From CATQGW01 sp965242565 (GTDB lineage: Bacteria; Chloroflexota; Dehalococcoidia; Bin125): a stretch of DNA of 64,000 nucleotides. Under the pieces are notes generated by a model. It ran no database searches. It was not told where the DNA came from and saw nothing but the letters and a program-made list of their open reading frames with translations. The DNA is taken from assembly GCA_965242565.1 (NCBI GenBank), contig OZ251457.1:310001-374000 (forward strand), given 5' to 3'. This document shows, one piece after another, positions 40,967 to 49,243 of this stretch (position 1 is its first letter; each line of letters starts with the position of its first letter). The position numbers were made by a program, and so were the translations under genes.

Positions 40967-43900
40967 TTAGGGGGTTTGGTTTTCGAGCCAGAGGACGGCG
41001 CCGGGGCGGATGGGGAAGTCGCGGGAGTCGGGTTGGAGTTGGCCGGCGACTACGCCGTAGTGGGACCAGCGGCTGTTGTACCAGCTGCTGATGGTGGTGA
41101 CGCCTTCGAGCGCGGGGAGCAGGTCGGAGGCGCGGATGGGGGCGTCGCCGAGCCAGATGGCGAACGCGCCGGGGGCGGTGGAGCTGAGCGATTCGGCGGG
41201 GCTGGGGGCTGGGGGCGCGGGGACGGTGATGATGGCGACGGCGGTGACGCCGCCGGCGCTGGCGGTGAGGGTGAATTGGCCGGGGCGGATGGCGAACCAG
41301 GTGGCGGAGGCCTGGCCGTCGGTGGTGGTGCGGTCGGCGCTGCGCCGGATCAGGCCGGCGTTGGCGCCGGCGGCGATTTCGGACCACTCGAGCGGGGTGC
41401 CGTTGGGCACGGCTGCGCCGGCGGCGTCGGTCAGGCTGGCGGTGACGGTGAATTCGGTTTCGTGGGCGATTTCGAGGCGCTCGGGGCTGAGCGCGACGGC
41501 GGCGGGGCCGCCGGAAACGGTGAAGGTTTGGGTGGCAGTGAGCGAGCCGGCGGTGAGGGAGAGGGTGTATTCGCCGTTGGCCAGCGGCTGGCTGGCCGGC
41601 CGGTCGATGTCGATGCGGATCTGGCGGTTACCGTCGGCGTCGAGGGTCGGGTTGGCGGCGCCGCCGAGCGGCCATTCGATTTCGACGCCGCTCGTGACGC
41701 GCTTGTCGTCGGGCCCGGTCAGCAAGGCGCGCTGCGTGCCGGTGGTGGGCACGGCGACAGTTGCGCCGGCTTTGTCGGTCGCGGTGACGGCGAGGGTGAG
41801 CAGGTCGCGGTCGTCCTGGTCTGCGCCGTCGTCGGGGGTGTCGACGTTGAGCAGCCCGACGCTGGGCGCGGCGACGGCGAGGGCGGCGGGCGGGCCGGTA
41901 AAGGTGACGGTCACGACTTCGCTCTGCAGGGTGTCGCCGGCTTTGCTGATGATGCGGACGTCGACACGAGCAGCGCCGGGGGCGGCGTCGGGGCCGTCGC
42001 CGTATCGGAGGGTGAGCAGGATGTTGTCGGCGTTGTCGCCGGTCAGGGCGGAGGCGTCGATGCGGCAGATGGGCCCCGCGCCGCCGGTGCAGCCGGGCGC
42101 GGCGCCGATGTTGGACTGGAGCGTGCCGGCGGTGGTACCGGCGACGACGGAGGAGATGGAGCCGGCGGCGGCGGGCAGGCCGCGGTCGGTGAGGATTTGG
42201 AGGCGCAGTTGGGTGGACTGGCCGGCGGCGATGGCGGCGGGCCAGATCGTGTCGTCCTCGGTGTCGGCGGTGCCGCGGGTGTTGGTCGCGAATTCGAGTT
42301 TGGCCTCGGCGACTTCCTTGACGGTGCCGATTTCCAGTTCGAGTTCGCCGCGCAGCGAGGCGATGGCGTTGGCGGTGTCGTCGCCGAGTCGGACGTTGGT
42401 CAGTTCGGCGCTGATGCGGAAGGCGCCGTGGGCGGCGCCCTGGGGCACGAAGGCGCTGGCGCCGGGCAGCGCGATCCGACAGGTCGTGACCAGATCAACG
42501 ATCCCGTCCCGCTCCCGCGGCCGCGTCGAGCAGCCCTCGGCGGCATCGCTGAGGTAGGCGCGGGAACCGGTCGTCGCGACATCGTTGCAGCAGCCCGGCA
42601 GGTCCAACCCCTTTTGGCCGAGCGAGCTGAGCGCCACCAGCTGCCGATCGGGGCTTATCGCGATGTAGCCGAAGCCCGCGTTGTTGTGCCCGTAAAAGGT
42701 CGGCGTCTCCCAGATCGTCAGCCCGCCCCCACGGCCCTGGTCGTTTGACGACGGTCCATTGATGTTGCCGCTCCAGCGGCCGTTTGCCGGCCGCCGGACG
42801 AGCCACGCGTTGCCCTGGTCGGCGCCCTGCCCGCCGTTGGGGCTGCCCATCAGCAGCGCCGCGCCGTCGGCGCTGAACGCGATCTGGCCATGCGGGAACT
42901 GTTTGTTTTCTTGACCCGTCGTCCTGTGGTACTGGGCGGTCCAGGTGTTGAGTCCGGTGGGGTTCGCCGCGCCGATGTCGGCCCAGGTCTGGCCCGCTTC
43001 GAGCTGGAAGATCTGCACGATGCGCCGACCGCCATTGTTCGCGTCGCCGACGGATTGGAAGTCCCAGCCGGTGCCGGCCGCGATCGTGCGCCCGTCGAGC
43101 GTCACGTCGACCGCCGAGCCGAACCATGCGTTCGTTGGCGGGCTGGCCCAGTCGCCGAAGGACAGTTTGGCCGTCGGCTCGGTGATGCGCAGCCGCGGCC
43201 CGGGCGCGTAGTGGGTGTCGGGGTCGAACGCGGTGGCCGACTCTCTGGCGCCGATCAGCTGCTTCGCGTTGCCATCGTCGTCATAGCGCGCGTCTTTCGC
43301 GGCCGCCTCCCAGTCGCCGCCGGGCGCGACGAACACGGCGACCTGGCCGACCTGGGTATGGCCGCTGAAGCTGCCGCCCGGCGTGAGCGAGCTGTAGTGC
43401 TTGTCCATCGCGCCGACGGCCAGCACCTCCCCGTCGCCCGACAATTGGATTGCGCGCGCGCCGAACTCGCTGCCCACCCAGGAAAACACATTCGAGCAGT
43501 AGGCGTCGCAATCGGTCGCCGCGCCCGTTCGGCCGGTTGAGCCGGAGTCGAAGGGGCGCTGCCCGGCGGTGTCGCTCGCGCCCCAGGCGGGCGTCACATA
43601 CGGGGTCACCTTAATGGCGTTCTCGTGGCTCACGTCGCCCCAGCTTTGCCCCTCGCCGTCGGGCCGCATGTAGACGTAGGCCGCGCCGGCCCGGTTGGCG
43701 CGGAAGGCGCTCACCGCCAGCACCCGCCCGTCGGCCGAGATCGCCACCGCCGTACCGAATTGCGACCAACAGCCGGTGGCGTGCTGGTGGTTGCAGGCGT
43801 CCTGTTGGCTGGGAAAGAGCGTCGCCCGCAGCTCGAGCGTGGGCGGTTCGGTGGACCAGTCCAGCGACCAGACGTAGAGGCTGCCGACATGGCTGCTTCC

Positions 43901-44584
43901 GCTGCTTCCGTGATGCGCGTCGGCGAAGGAGCCGACGAAGATCCAGGCGAGATTTTCGGTCTCATGCCAGACGGCCATGGGCTTGCCGATCCAGGTGCGC
44001 GTGCGGAGGAGGTGGCCGACGGGCGATGTGGCGAAGTCTCTGGTGTCGGCCCCTGGCGGCGCGTTGATCGTGATGCTCTGCCGCTTGTTGTAGATGTCGT
44101 AGACGTAGATTCGCCCCGGCGCGCCGCTCGGGCCCGGGGAGCGGTAGACGAGGGCGGTGCGTCCGTCCAGGGCGCGGATCATGGTGCGGGCGCGCTCGCC
44201 CGGGGCGGGCTTTTCGCCGTCGGCGTCTCTGATGTCGATCGGGGTGTAGCTGACGACGGTGGGCCTGGGCTGGTTGGGGGCGGAGAAGGCGTTGAGTCGG
44301 AGGCTGCTGCCGCCGGAGTCCCAATCGAATTGGTTGCTGCCGTGCCGGACGCGCCCGCCGCCGATGTGGAGTTGGTTGGCGCTGAGGGGGTCGCGGGTCC
44401 CGGCCCAGGTGAGGTCGGCGAGCAGGGTGAATTGTTGGCCGGGTTCGATGACGCCGTCGGCGTCGTCGGTGGAGAGGGTGAGGGTGAGGTCGTTGGGGGG
44501 CGGTTCGGCGGCGGCGGGGGCGAGCGCGGCGGCGAGCAGGGCGGCGAGCAATGCTGGGCGGAGGATTTTGGCGGCGATGTTCAC
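40967..44584 (-). CDS. Large secreted protein with beta-propeller-like N-terminus and Ig-like repeats
   Basis: A protein of 1205 residues from GTG 44584 (GGGAGGAG 7-8 nt upstream). The signal peptide is KILRPALLAALLAAALAPAAA. Residues about 95-600 show repeated FG-GAP-like beta-propeller words: VWSLDWSTEPP, QFGTAVAISADGRVLAVSAF, EFGARAIQLSGDGEVLAVGA, WFGSAVDVTLDGRTIAAG. The C-terminal half has bacterial Ig-like (invasin-type) domains, with repeated VTASLTDAAGAAVPNGTPLEW-type words. The last 65 residues form a compact domain, FAIWLGDAPIRASDLLPAL, ending PGAVLWLENQTP. The C-terminal half is paralogous to the protein at 50246-53088. It is probably exported and surface-associated. No LPXTG or transmembrane anchor is visible. 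Confidence 0.85.
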   Translation of the reverse strand: MNIAAKILRPALLAALLAAALAPAAAEPPPNDLTLTLSTDDADGVIEPGQQFTLLADLTWAGTRDPLSANQLHIGGGRVRHGSNQFDWDSGGSSLRLNAFSAPNQPRPTVVSYTPIDIRDADGEKPAPGERARTMIRALDGRTALVYRSPGPSGAPGRIYVYDIYNKRQSITINAPPGADTRDFATSPVGHLLRTRTWIGKPMAVWHETENLAWIFVGSFADAHHGSSGSSHVGSLYVWSLDWSTEPPTLELRATLFPSQQDACNHQHATGCWSQFGTAVAISADGRVLAVSAFRANRAGAAYVYMRPDGEGQSWGDVSHENAIKVTPYVTPAWGASDTAGQRPFDSGSTGRTGAATDCDAYCSNVFSWVGSEFGARAIQLSGDGEVLAVGAMDKHYSSLTPGGSFSGHTQVGQVAVFVAPGGDWEAAAKDARYDDDGNAKQLIGARESATAFDPDTHYAPGPRLRITEPTAKLSFGDWASPPTNAWFGSAVDVTLDGRTIAAGTGWDFQSVGDANNGGRRIVQIFQLEAGQTWADIGAANPTGLNTWTAQYHRTTGQENKQFPHGQIAFSADGAALLMGSPNGGQGADQGNAWLVRRPANGRWSGNINGPSSNDQGRGGGLTIWETPTFYGHNNAGFGYIAISPDRQLVALSSLGQKGLDLPGCCNDVATTGSRAYLSDAAEGCSTRPRERDGIVDLVTTCRIALPGASAFVPQGAAHGAFRISAELTNVRLGDDTANAIASLRGELELEIGTVKEVAEAKLEFATNTRGTADTEDDTIWPAAIAAGQSTQLRLQILTDRGLPAAAGSISSVVAGTTAGTLQSNIGAAPGCTGGAGPICRIDASALTGDNADNILLTLRYGDGPDAAPGAARVDVRIISKAGDTLQSEVVTVTFTGPPAALAVAAPSVGLLNVDTPDDGADQDDRDLLTLAVTATDKAGATVAVPTTGTQRALLTGPDDKRVTSGVEIEWPLGGAANPTLDADGNRQIRIDIDRPASQPLANGEYTLSLTAGSLTATQTFTVSGGPAAVALSPERLEIAHETEFTVTASLTDAAGAAVPNGTPLEWSEIAAGANAGLIRRSADRTTTDGQASATWFAIRPGQFTLTASAGGVTAVAIITVPAPPAPSPAESLSSTAPGAFAIWLGDAPIRASDLLPALEGVTTISSWYNSRWSHYGVVAGQLQPDSRDFPIRPGAVLWLENQTP

Positions 44585-44743
44585 GGTGTGCTCCTCCCTG
44601 TCGGCGATGGGGCGGCGATGGGTGGTGAGGGGCAGGCTATCACAGGGGTTGGTGGGGCTGCGGTTGCCTGCGCTGCCGCTCCGTCGCCTCGCGCCCACTC
44701 CGTCATTCCCGCGCCCCTCCACCGTCATTCCCGCGCCCCTCCA

Positions 44744-44771
44744 CCGTCATTCCCGCCCCCGAGCGGGAATC
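44744..44771 (-). repeat. Family-B hairpin repeat
   Basis: CCGTCATTCCCGC and GCGGGAATC enclosing CCCCGA. Two extra half-arms (CGTCATTCCCGCGCC) precede it at 44701-44740. Confidence 0.75.
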
Positions 44772-44822
44772 GGCCCCGCTTCACCTCCAACCCCTGTGTC
44801 AGCCCCTTCCGACGCCCCCTGT

Positions 44823-44973
44823 CCGTCGTTCCAGACTTGATCTGGAACCCAAACCCAAGGCTGTGCGCAGGTCGGAGGTCCCGAGCTACTCGCCAAGGCC
44901 GTTGGCAGGCGGCTCGGGGCCTCGTCCTGCGAACGATCGCCGTATGGGCCCCAGATCAAGTCTGGGGCGACGG
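44823..44973. mobile_element. About 151-bp palindrome-bounded element, copy 2
   Basis: The left arm has stem TTCCAGA/TCTGGAA, the right arm CCCCAGA/TCTGGGG, both with loop CTTGA or its reverse. The interior is related to copies 1 and 3, including GGTCCCGAGC and GCTCGGGGCC words. A partial second right arm follows at 44974-44996. Confidence 0.7.
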
Positions 44974-45030
44974 AATCCCAAGTCTGGGGCGACGGATCTT
45001 GGGGATGGGGGTTTGGAGGTTGCGCGGGGA

Positions 45031-45340
45031 GATTCCCGCTCGGGGGCGGGAATGACGGGGAAAGGGGGGGCGGGAATGACGAGGAAAGGGGGGGCGGGAA
45101 TGACGGGGAAAGGGGGGTGGGAATGGCGGGGAAAGGGGGCGCGGGAATGACGGGGAAAGGGAGGGCGGGAATGACGGGGAAAGGGGGCGCGGGAATGACG
45201 GGGAAAGGGGGGCGGGGGAATGACGAGGGGGAGGTGGCGCGGGAATGATGGGGAAAGGGGGCGCGGGAATGACGAGGGGGAGGTGGCGGGGATGGCGGGG
45301 GATGGGGGTGTGACGGGGATGGGGGTGGCGTTGGTAGGAC
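45031..45340 (+). repeat. Family-B hairpin followed by a tandem array of GGCGGGAATGACGGGGAAAG units
   Basis: A hairpin at 45031-45058, then about ten imperfect units of 20-27 bp carrying GGGAATGACG and a purine-rich spacer. Units degrade toward the right. A short AT-poor array with no spacer diversity, it is not a CRISPR. Confidence 0.8.
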
Positions 45341-45406
45341 GGCTTGGGGCTTCGGGGCTGGGAAGGGGGGTTGGGTTTGGGTTCCAGATCAAGTCTGGAA
45401 CGACGG
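45330..45406. repeat. Half copy of the 151-bp element overlapping a gene end
   Basis: GGTTGGGTTTGGGTTCCAGA, hairpin 45382-45400 and CGACGG. The right arm supplies the stop codon of the DinB-like gene (complement of 45389-45391). Confidence 0.6.
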
Positions 45407-45865
45407 ATTTTTGGGGCGGAGGGTGGTGAGGAGTTCGAGGTCGTGTTGGTGGAGGGCACGGGCGATTTGGCGGACGCTGAGGGGGCCCTGGAAGCGGTGG
45501 TGGGCGGAGTTGTTCCACTCGTCGGGGGCGAGCATGGCGAGGACGGCGGTGATTTGGTGGCGGAGTTCGTCGAACTGGCGGACTTGCTCGTAGGCGTCGG
45601 GGAGTTGGTCGGGGCGTTGTTCGAGCCATTCGAGGTTGTGGAGGGGGATGGGGTCGGTGTGGTCGAGGTCGTGGAAGATGAGCTGGGCGAGTTGCCAGCC
45701 GGCGATGGTTTCGCGCTGCCAGGCGTCGCGGATCAGGGCTGGGGCGTGGGGCGCGTCGTTGAGCAGGGCGTCGACGAGCAGTTCGCGGAGTTCGCCGGAG
45801 GCTTCGTGGAGGGCTTTGAGGAGCCAGCGTTCGCCGTCGTTGGTGCGGTGGGGTGCGTCGGTCAT
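45389..45865 (-). CDS. DinB-like / four-helix-bundle family protein
   Basis: A protein of 158 residues from ATG 45865. Helical composition with GERWLLKALHEASGELRELL, GWQLAQLIFHDLDH, EYEQVRQFDELRHQITAV-like and RQIARALHQHDLELLTTL, where His and Asp residues at helix positions resemble the metal site of DinB/DUF664-type proteins. Such proteins act as thiol-dependent transferases or hydrolases, or are unknown. The final residues PKNPSFQT and the stop codon are encoded by an inserted intergenic repeat, so the original C-terminus was probably replaced. A CACAAT-like -10 lies 6 nt before the ATG. Confidence 0.7.
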   Translation of the reverse strand: MTDAPHRTNDGERWLLKALHEASGELRELLVDALLNDAPHAPALIRDAWQRETIAGWQLAQLIFHDLDHTDPIPLHNLEWLEQRPDQLPDAYEQVRQFDELRHQITAVLAMLAPDEWNNSAHHRFQGPLSVRQIARALHQHDLELLTTLRPKNPSFQT

Positions 45866-45891
45866 GGGGGGATTGTGGCAGACTTTCCTCT

Positions 45892-45920
45892 CCGTCATAC
45901 CCGCGCTTGCCGCGGGTATC
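45892..45920 (-). repeat. Family-A hairpin repeat
   Basis: Same element and orientation as 40561-40589. Confidence 0.75.
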
Positions 45921-45956
45921 TCGACGTGTGCGGCGCCCAGCCCCCGTTTCCAGGAT

Positions 45957-46107
45957 CCGTCGCCCCAGACTTGATCTGGGGCCCAAACCCAACCCACTTC
46001 GCGGCGCCAACGCCCCGAGCAACCCGCCAACGCCGTTCGCAGGCCGCTCGGGGCCTCGTCCCGCCAACGACCGCCGTATGGGCCCCAGATCAAGTCTGGG
46101 GCGACGG
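45957..46107. mobile_element. About 151-bp palindrome-bounded element, copy 3
   Basis: Left arm CCGTCGCCCCAGACTTGA, right arm ending TCTGGGGCGACGG. The interior carries GGCCGCTCGGGGCCTCGT, as in copy 2. Confidence 0.75.
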
Positions 46108-46440
46108 ATGGGATGTCAAGGGCGACGGAATCTGGGGGCGGGAAGGGGGTTGGAGGTGGCGCGGGGGGATTCCCGCTCGGGGGCGGGAATGACGGGGGAA
46201 GGGGGCGGGAATGACGGAAAAAAGGGGCGGGAGTGACGGGGGAAGGGGGTGTGGGTGGGGCGATGGTGCTGTTCTCGTCGAGATACCCGCGGCAAGCGCG
46301 GGTATGACGGGATCTTTTGGCGCGGGTACGACGGAAGTGGGGGCGCGGGTACGACGGAAGTGGGGGCGCGGGTGCGGCGGAGTGGGGGTGGTGTGCGAAC
46401 ACGCTCTAGGGGTGGGTGTGGGTAGGATTTGGGGGGTGGG
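46108..46440. repeat. Family-B and family-A hairpins with arrays; no gene seen
   Basis: Family B at 46168-46195, purine-rich GGGAATGACGG units to about 46240, family A at 46282-46310, then GCGGGTACGACGGAAGTGGG units to about 46390. No coding potential in this 330-nt stretch. Confidence 0.7.
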
Positions 46441-46494
46441 CTTGCCGGAGGTTCGGCAGGGGTTCGCCGGAGATTTGCCGAGGGGAGGGCTGCG

Positions 46495-46707
46495 ATGCTG
46501 ACGGAGTTGTGGGAGTCGGATGCGTTTACGGAGCGCAAGGAGGCGCTGCTGGATACGCTGGAGACGGATTATCCGTGGTCGAAGGGCGATGTGCTGCGCT
46601 TTCGGCGGGGCGGTCGGAATGATCGCTTTCGGGTGCTGCGGGTGCAGGTGGAGGTGGGCGATGAGGGTCTGCGGCGGGAGGTGCTGCTGCTGAAGCTGTC
46701 GGATTAG
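46495..46707 (+). CDS. Small hypothetical protein
   Basis: A protein of 70 residues, charged, with a helical N-terminal half (ELWESDAFTERKEALLDTL) and a beta-type C-terminal half (FRVLRVQVEVGDEGLRREVL, LLKLSD). The ATG at 46495 has GGGGAGGG 5 nt upstream, which supports it as a real gene. No family recognised. It stands between repeat blocks. Confidence 0.5.
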   Translation: MLTELWESDAFTERKEALLDTLETDYPWSKGDVLRFRRGGRNDRFRVLRVQVEVGDEGLRREVLLLKLSD

Positions 46708-46825
46708 GGCATGTTCACACTTCCGCCATGCCGCCCCTCACACGCTGGAATCCAACCCCGACTCCGCTCCCAGCGCCAGTTCATAGGTCAGTTCGATACG
46801 CGGCGCCGCGGACAGCCGGCGGATA

Positions 46826-46853
46826 GATTCCCGCTCGGGGGCGGGAATGACGG
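46826..46853 (+). repeat. Family-B hairpin repeat
   Basis: GATTCCCGC/GCGGGAATGACGG, ending just before the start of the next gene; its GGGGAAGGGGGGG tail may supply the ribosome-binding site. Confidence 0.75.
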
Positions 46854-46868
46854 GGAAGGGGGGGTGGT

Positions 46869-47696
46869 GTGGGAGATGTGAGCGGGTCGTCGGCGCTGCC
46901 TTATACGTTGCTGCTGATTCTGCTCGAGTTGGGGGTGGGCGGGGCGCTGGTGATGCAGGCGGTGGAGGTGCGCGGGCAGGCGACGCGGGGGTTTGTGCGG
47001 GCGACGACGATCATGCTGCCGGTGGTGCTGGGGCTGGCGTTCTGGGTGTCGTTGACGCTGGGCGGGGATGCGGCGGAGGGCTATCGGATTGGTTCGGGGG
47101 CGCGGGCGGCGTTGGTCTGGCTGTTGGGTGCGGCGACGGTGGTGAGCGTGTTACATAATGCGGCGCTCTACACGGGGCGGGAGGCGCTGGGTCGTCGGCT
47201 GGGCTGGCTGTTGAGCGGTCTGGCGCTGGGGGCGTTGGGCGCGGCGGCGGCGATGCTGGAAGGGTCGCCGCGGGGGCTGTTGGCGCTGAGTCTGCTGGCG
47301 GGGAGTCTGGCGCTGGGGTTGGCGGCGGTAGGTCTGGCGCTGGGGCACTGGTATTTGGTGACGCCGCGCCTGCCGGCGCGTCCGCTGAATGAGGTGACGG
47401 GGGCGTTTCTGGCGGTGGTGGTGATTCAGCTGGCGCTGTTCGGGATTGCGCTGGGGGTGTCGGTGGAGACGCCGATCGGGGGGCGGGATCGGGCGTTGAT
47501 GGAGGATGCGACGTTTTGGCTGCGGATTGCGGTGGGGTTTGCGCTGCCGCTGGGGTTCGGCTGGATGGCGTGGACGACGTCGCGGATGCGCTCGATGATG
47601 GCGGCGACGGGGTTGCTGTATTTGACGACAGCGGCGGTGCTGGCTGGGGAGATTGCGGGTCTGGCGCTGATGTTCGACAGCGGGCGTCCGATTTAG
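46869..47696 (+). CDS. Integral membrane protein of unknown function
   Basis: A protein of 275 residues with about eight hydrophobic helices, for example YTLLLILLELGVGGALVMQA, TIMLPVVLGLAFWVSLTL, LVWLLGAATVVSVLHNAAL, LSLLAGSLALGLAAVGLALG and VVVIQLALFGIALGVSV. His residues lie inside or next to helices (SVLHNAAL, LALGHWYLV), which could bind haem or metal, but no known cytochrome motif is complete. GTG 46869 is chosen for the purine-rich AAGGGGGGG just upstream; GTG 46878 is a short alternative. No family recognised. Confidence 0.7.
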   Translation: MGDVSGSSALPYTLLLILLELGVGGALVMQAVEVRGQATRGFVRATTIMLPVVLGLAFWVSLTLGGDAAEGYRIGSGARAALVWLLGAATVVSVLHNAALYTGREALGRRLGWLLSGLALGALGAAAAMLEGSPRGLLALSLLAGSLALGLAAVGLALGHWYLVTPRLPARPLNEVTGAFLAVVVIQLALFGIALGVSVETPIGGRDRALMEDATFWLRIAVGFALPLGFGWMAWTTSRMRSMMAATGLLYLTTAAVLAGEIAGLALMFDSGRPI

Positions 47697-47728
47697 GTGG
47701 TTTGGGGGACAGCGGCCGTTCGACTCGC

Positions 47729-47734
47729 TATTAT
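47729..47734 (+). promoter_or_regulatory. -10 box for a leaderless mRNA
   Basis: TATTAT, 6 nt before the ATG at 47741; no ribosome-binding site. Confidence 0.55.
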
Positions 47735-47740
47735 TGGCGC

Positions 47741-48040
47741 ATGGTGATGAGCCGCGACCGCACGTTTGAAGCGCTGCGCGACAGGGAGCAGGAGTCGATG
47801 GCTGCGCCGCCCCAGCCCGAGGTGAGCGAGTCGGTTGCTGCGCTCGATGAGCGCATCGTCGCTGTGGACAGGAAAGTGGGCCGCGAATTTCAACTGCTGC
47901 GCGACGACTTGGCCAATCTGCGAACCGCCATGCATGACATGGGGCGGAGCTTGCGCATCGAGATGCGCTTGTGGTTCGGCGTCCTCTTTCTGCTGATGAT
48001 CACGTTGATCAGCCTCTACCTCATGCGCGGTGGGATGTAG
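47741..48040 (+). CDS. Small coiled-coil protein with C-terminal membrane anchor
   Basis: A protein of 99 residues. The N-terminus is charged, then a heptad-like stretch ESVAALDERIVAVDRKVGRE and LLRDDLANLRTAMHDMGRS suggests a coiled coil. A terminal hydrophobic helix, FGVLFLLMITLISLYLM, is followed by RGGM. The topology is a tail-anchored cytoplasmic coiled coil. A near-consensus -10 (TATTAT) 6 nt upstream of the ATG supports a leaderless transcript. The function is unknown; similar small proteins often accompany other membrane complexes. Confidence 0.65.
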   Translation: MVMSRDRTFEALRDREQESMAAPPQPEVSESVAALDERIVAVDRKVGREFQLLRDDLANLRTAMHDMGRSLRIEMRLWFGVLFLLMITLISLYLMRGGM

Positions 48041-48139
48041 GGCGCGTTCACTCAAGTTCGCCTGCTATTGGCGCGCATTCAGCTTCCGTTACTCCCGCCT
48101 TGCGTGGGGATATCCCTACGGCGGTTGTGGATGGCACGA

Positions 48140-48239
48140 TGTCTCGGGGCGCTCTGCAAACGCGCGTTGGCGGCTGATTCGGGGGCTCGCGCTGCGATTG
48201 ACGTTGGGTTTGGGCCCCAGATCAAGTCTGGGGCGGCGG
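48140..48239. repeat. Partial 151-bp-type element
   Basis: Only the right part is present: GGGTTTGGGCCCCAGA, hairpin 48215-48233 and GGCGG (GACGG changed to GGCGG). It lies in the 234-nt gap before the BtuF-like gene end. Confidence 0.6.
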
Positions 48240-48274
48240 AAGGGGGTGGGAATGACGGATTTGGGGCAGGCGGC

Positions 48275-49183
48275 TTAGTTTTGGTCGACGGTGTCCTGGC
48301 GGTCGATGCGGAGGTCCAACCCCGGCGGCAAATCTGGAAGCGGCGCATCCCGCTCACTGCGCCAGTCGGGGCGGGCGGCATCGAGCAGGTCGGCGACTGT
48401 TTGCAGGGCGCTTGCGGTGCGGACGCCCCACCAGGTGAGCGTTTGGCCGTCGCAGAGTTCGATGCGCTGCGCGCGGGCGGCGGGGATGCGCTGCTGGGCG
48501 AGCAGTTCGGCGCGGTGGCGCTTGCCGAAGCGGTAGGGCTCGGAGGGCAGCAGGATCACGTCGGGCGCGGCCACGGCGAGGTCGTCGAGGGTGATGCGGG
48601 GGTAGCGGTCGTCGCCGCGGTGGGTCTCGAAGACGTTGAGGCCGCCGGCGGCGCGGAGCAGGCCGCCGATGTAGGTGCCGCCGGCGGCGGCCATGAAGGG
48701 GTTGCGCCAGATCAGGCAGGCGGCGCGCACTCTGGGGCGGACGCGGTTGAGGTGTTCGTGTTCTTCGAGCGCCTGATCGAGCAGGCGCGTCTGCTGGAGG
48801 GAGACGGCGCCGAGCAGCTGGGCGACGCGCTCGATTTCGGCCCGCGCGTCGGCGGCGCTGCGCACATCGCCGACGTAGACGGCCAGCCCGGCCGCGCGCA
48901 GGGCGGCGACGTCCTCCTCGCGGTTCTCCTCGCGGTTGGCCAGCACGATGTCGGGTTCGAGGTTGATGATTCGCTCGATGTCGGGGTTCTTGGTGCCGCC
49001 GATTTTGCGCACGGGGTTGACGATGTCGGGCGGGTCGGTGCAGAAGCGGGTGACGCCGACGAGGCGGCGTCCGAGGCGCAGGGCGGCGGTGAGTTCGGTG
49101 AAGGAGGGGACAAGGGAGACGATGCGTCGCGGCGCGCTGTCGAGCGTGATTTCGGCGCCCAGGGCATCGACGGCGGAGGGCAT
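48275..49183 (-). CDS. Cobalamin/metal-binding periplasmic-protein-fold (BtuF-like) protein without signal peptide
   Basis: A protein of 302 residues of the helical-backbone receptor family (BtuF/FhuD type): RRIVSLVPSFTELTAALRLG, VTRFCTDPPDIV, KNPDIERIINLEPDIVLANREEN, LIWRNPFMAAAGGTYIGGLL and LPSEPYRFGKRH. The start ATG at 49183 leaves no room for a signal peptide; the protein would stay in the cytoplasm, as in other signal-less cobalamin-binding relatives. TAGGCT lies 6 nt before the ATG on the coding strand, so the mRNA is probably leaderless. It diverges from a metal ABC ATPase gene 60 nt away. No permease gene is present. Confidence 0.87.
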   Translation of the reverse strand: MPSAVDALGAEITLDSAPRRIVSLVPSFTELTAALRLGRRLVGVTRFCTDPPDIVNPVRKIGGTKNPDIERIINLEPDIVLANREENREEDVAALRAAGLAVYVGDVRSAADARAEIERVAQLLGAVSLQQTRLLDQALEEHEHLNRVRPRVRAACLIWRNPFMAAAGGTYIGGLLRAAGGLNVFETHRGDDRYPRITLDDLAVAAPDVILLPSEPYRFGKRHRAELLAQQRIPAARAQRIELCDGQTLTWWGVRTASALQTVADLLDAARPDWRSERDAPLPDLPPGLDLRIDRQDTVDQN

Positions 49184-49189
49184 GGGGCG

Positions 49190-49195
49190 AGCCTA
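49190..49195 (-). promoter_or_regulatory. -10 box for the BtuF-like gene
   Basis: TAGGCT on the minus strand, 6 nt before the ATG at 49183. Confidence 0.45.
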
Positions 49196-49230
49196 CCAGC
49201 GCACTACCAGCGCAATGGCCCCGCCCGTGC

Positions 49231-49236
49231 GATAAT
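49231..49236 (+). promoter_or_regulatory. -10 box for the metal ABC ATPase gene
   Basis: GATAAT, 7 nt before ATG 49244; it overlaps the alternative ATG at 49235, which argues for 49244. Confidence 0.5.
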
Positions 49237-49243
49237 GGACGCG

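Noticed and set aside
45031..45340. A CRISPR array
   Set aside because: Units are 20-27 bp with no variable spacers and degrade gradually; no cas genes lie nearby.
46869..47696. A cytochrome or oxidase subunit
   Set aside because: His residues near helices are suggestive, but no CxxCH or haem-copper oxidase motif is present, so only membrane protein is claimed.
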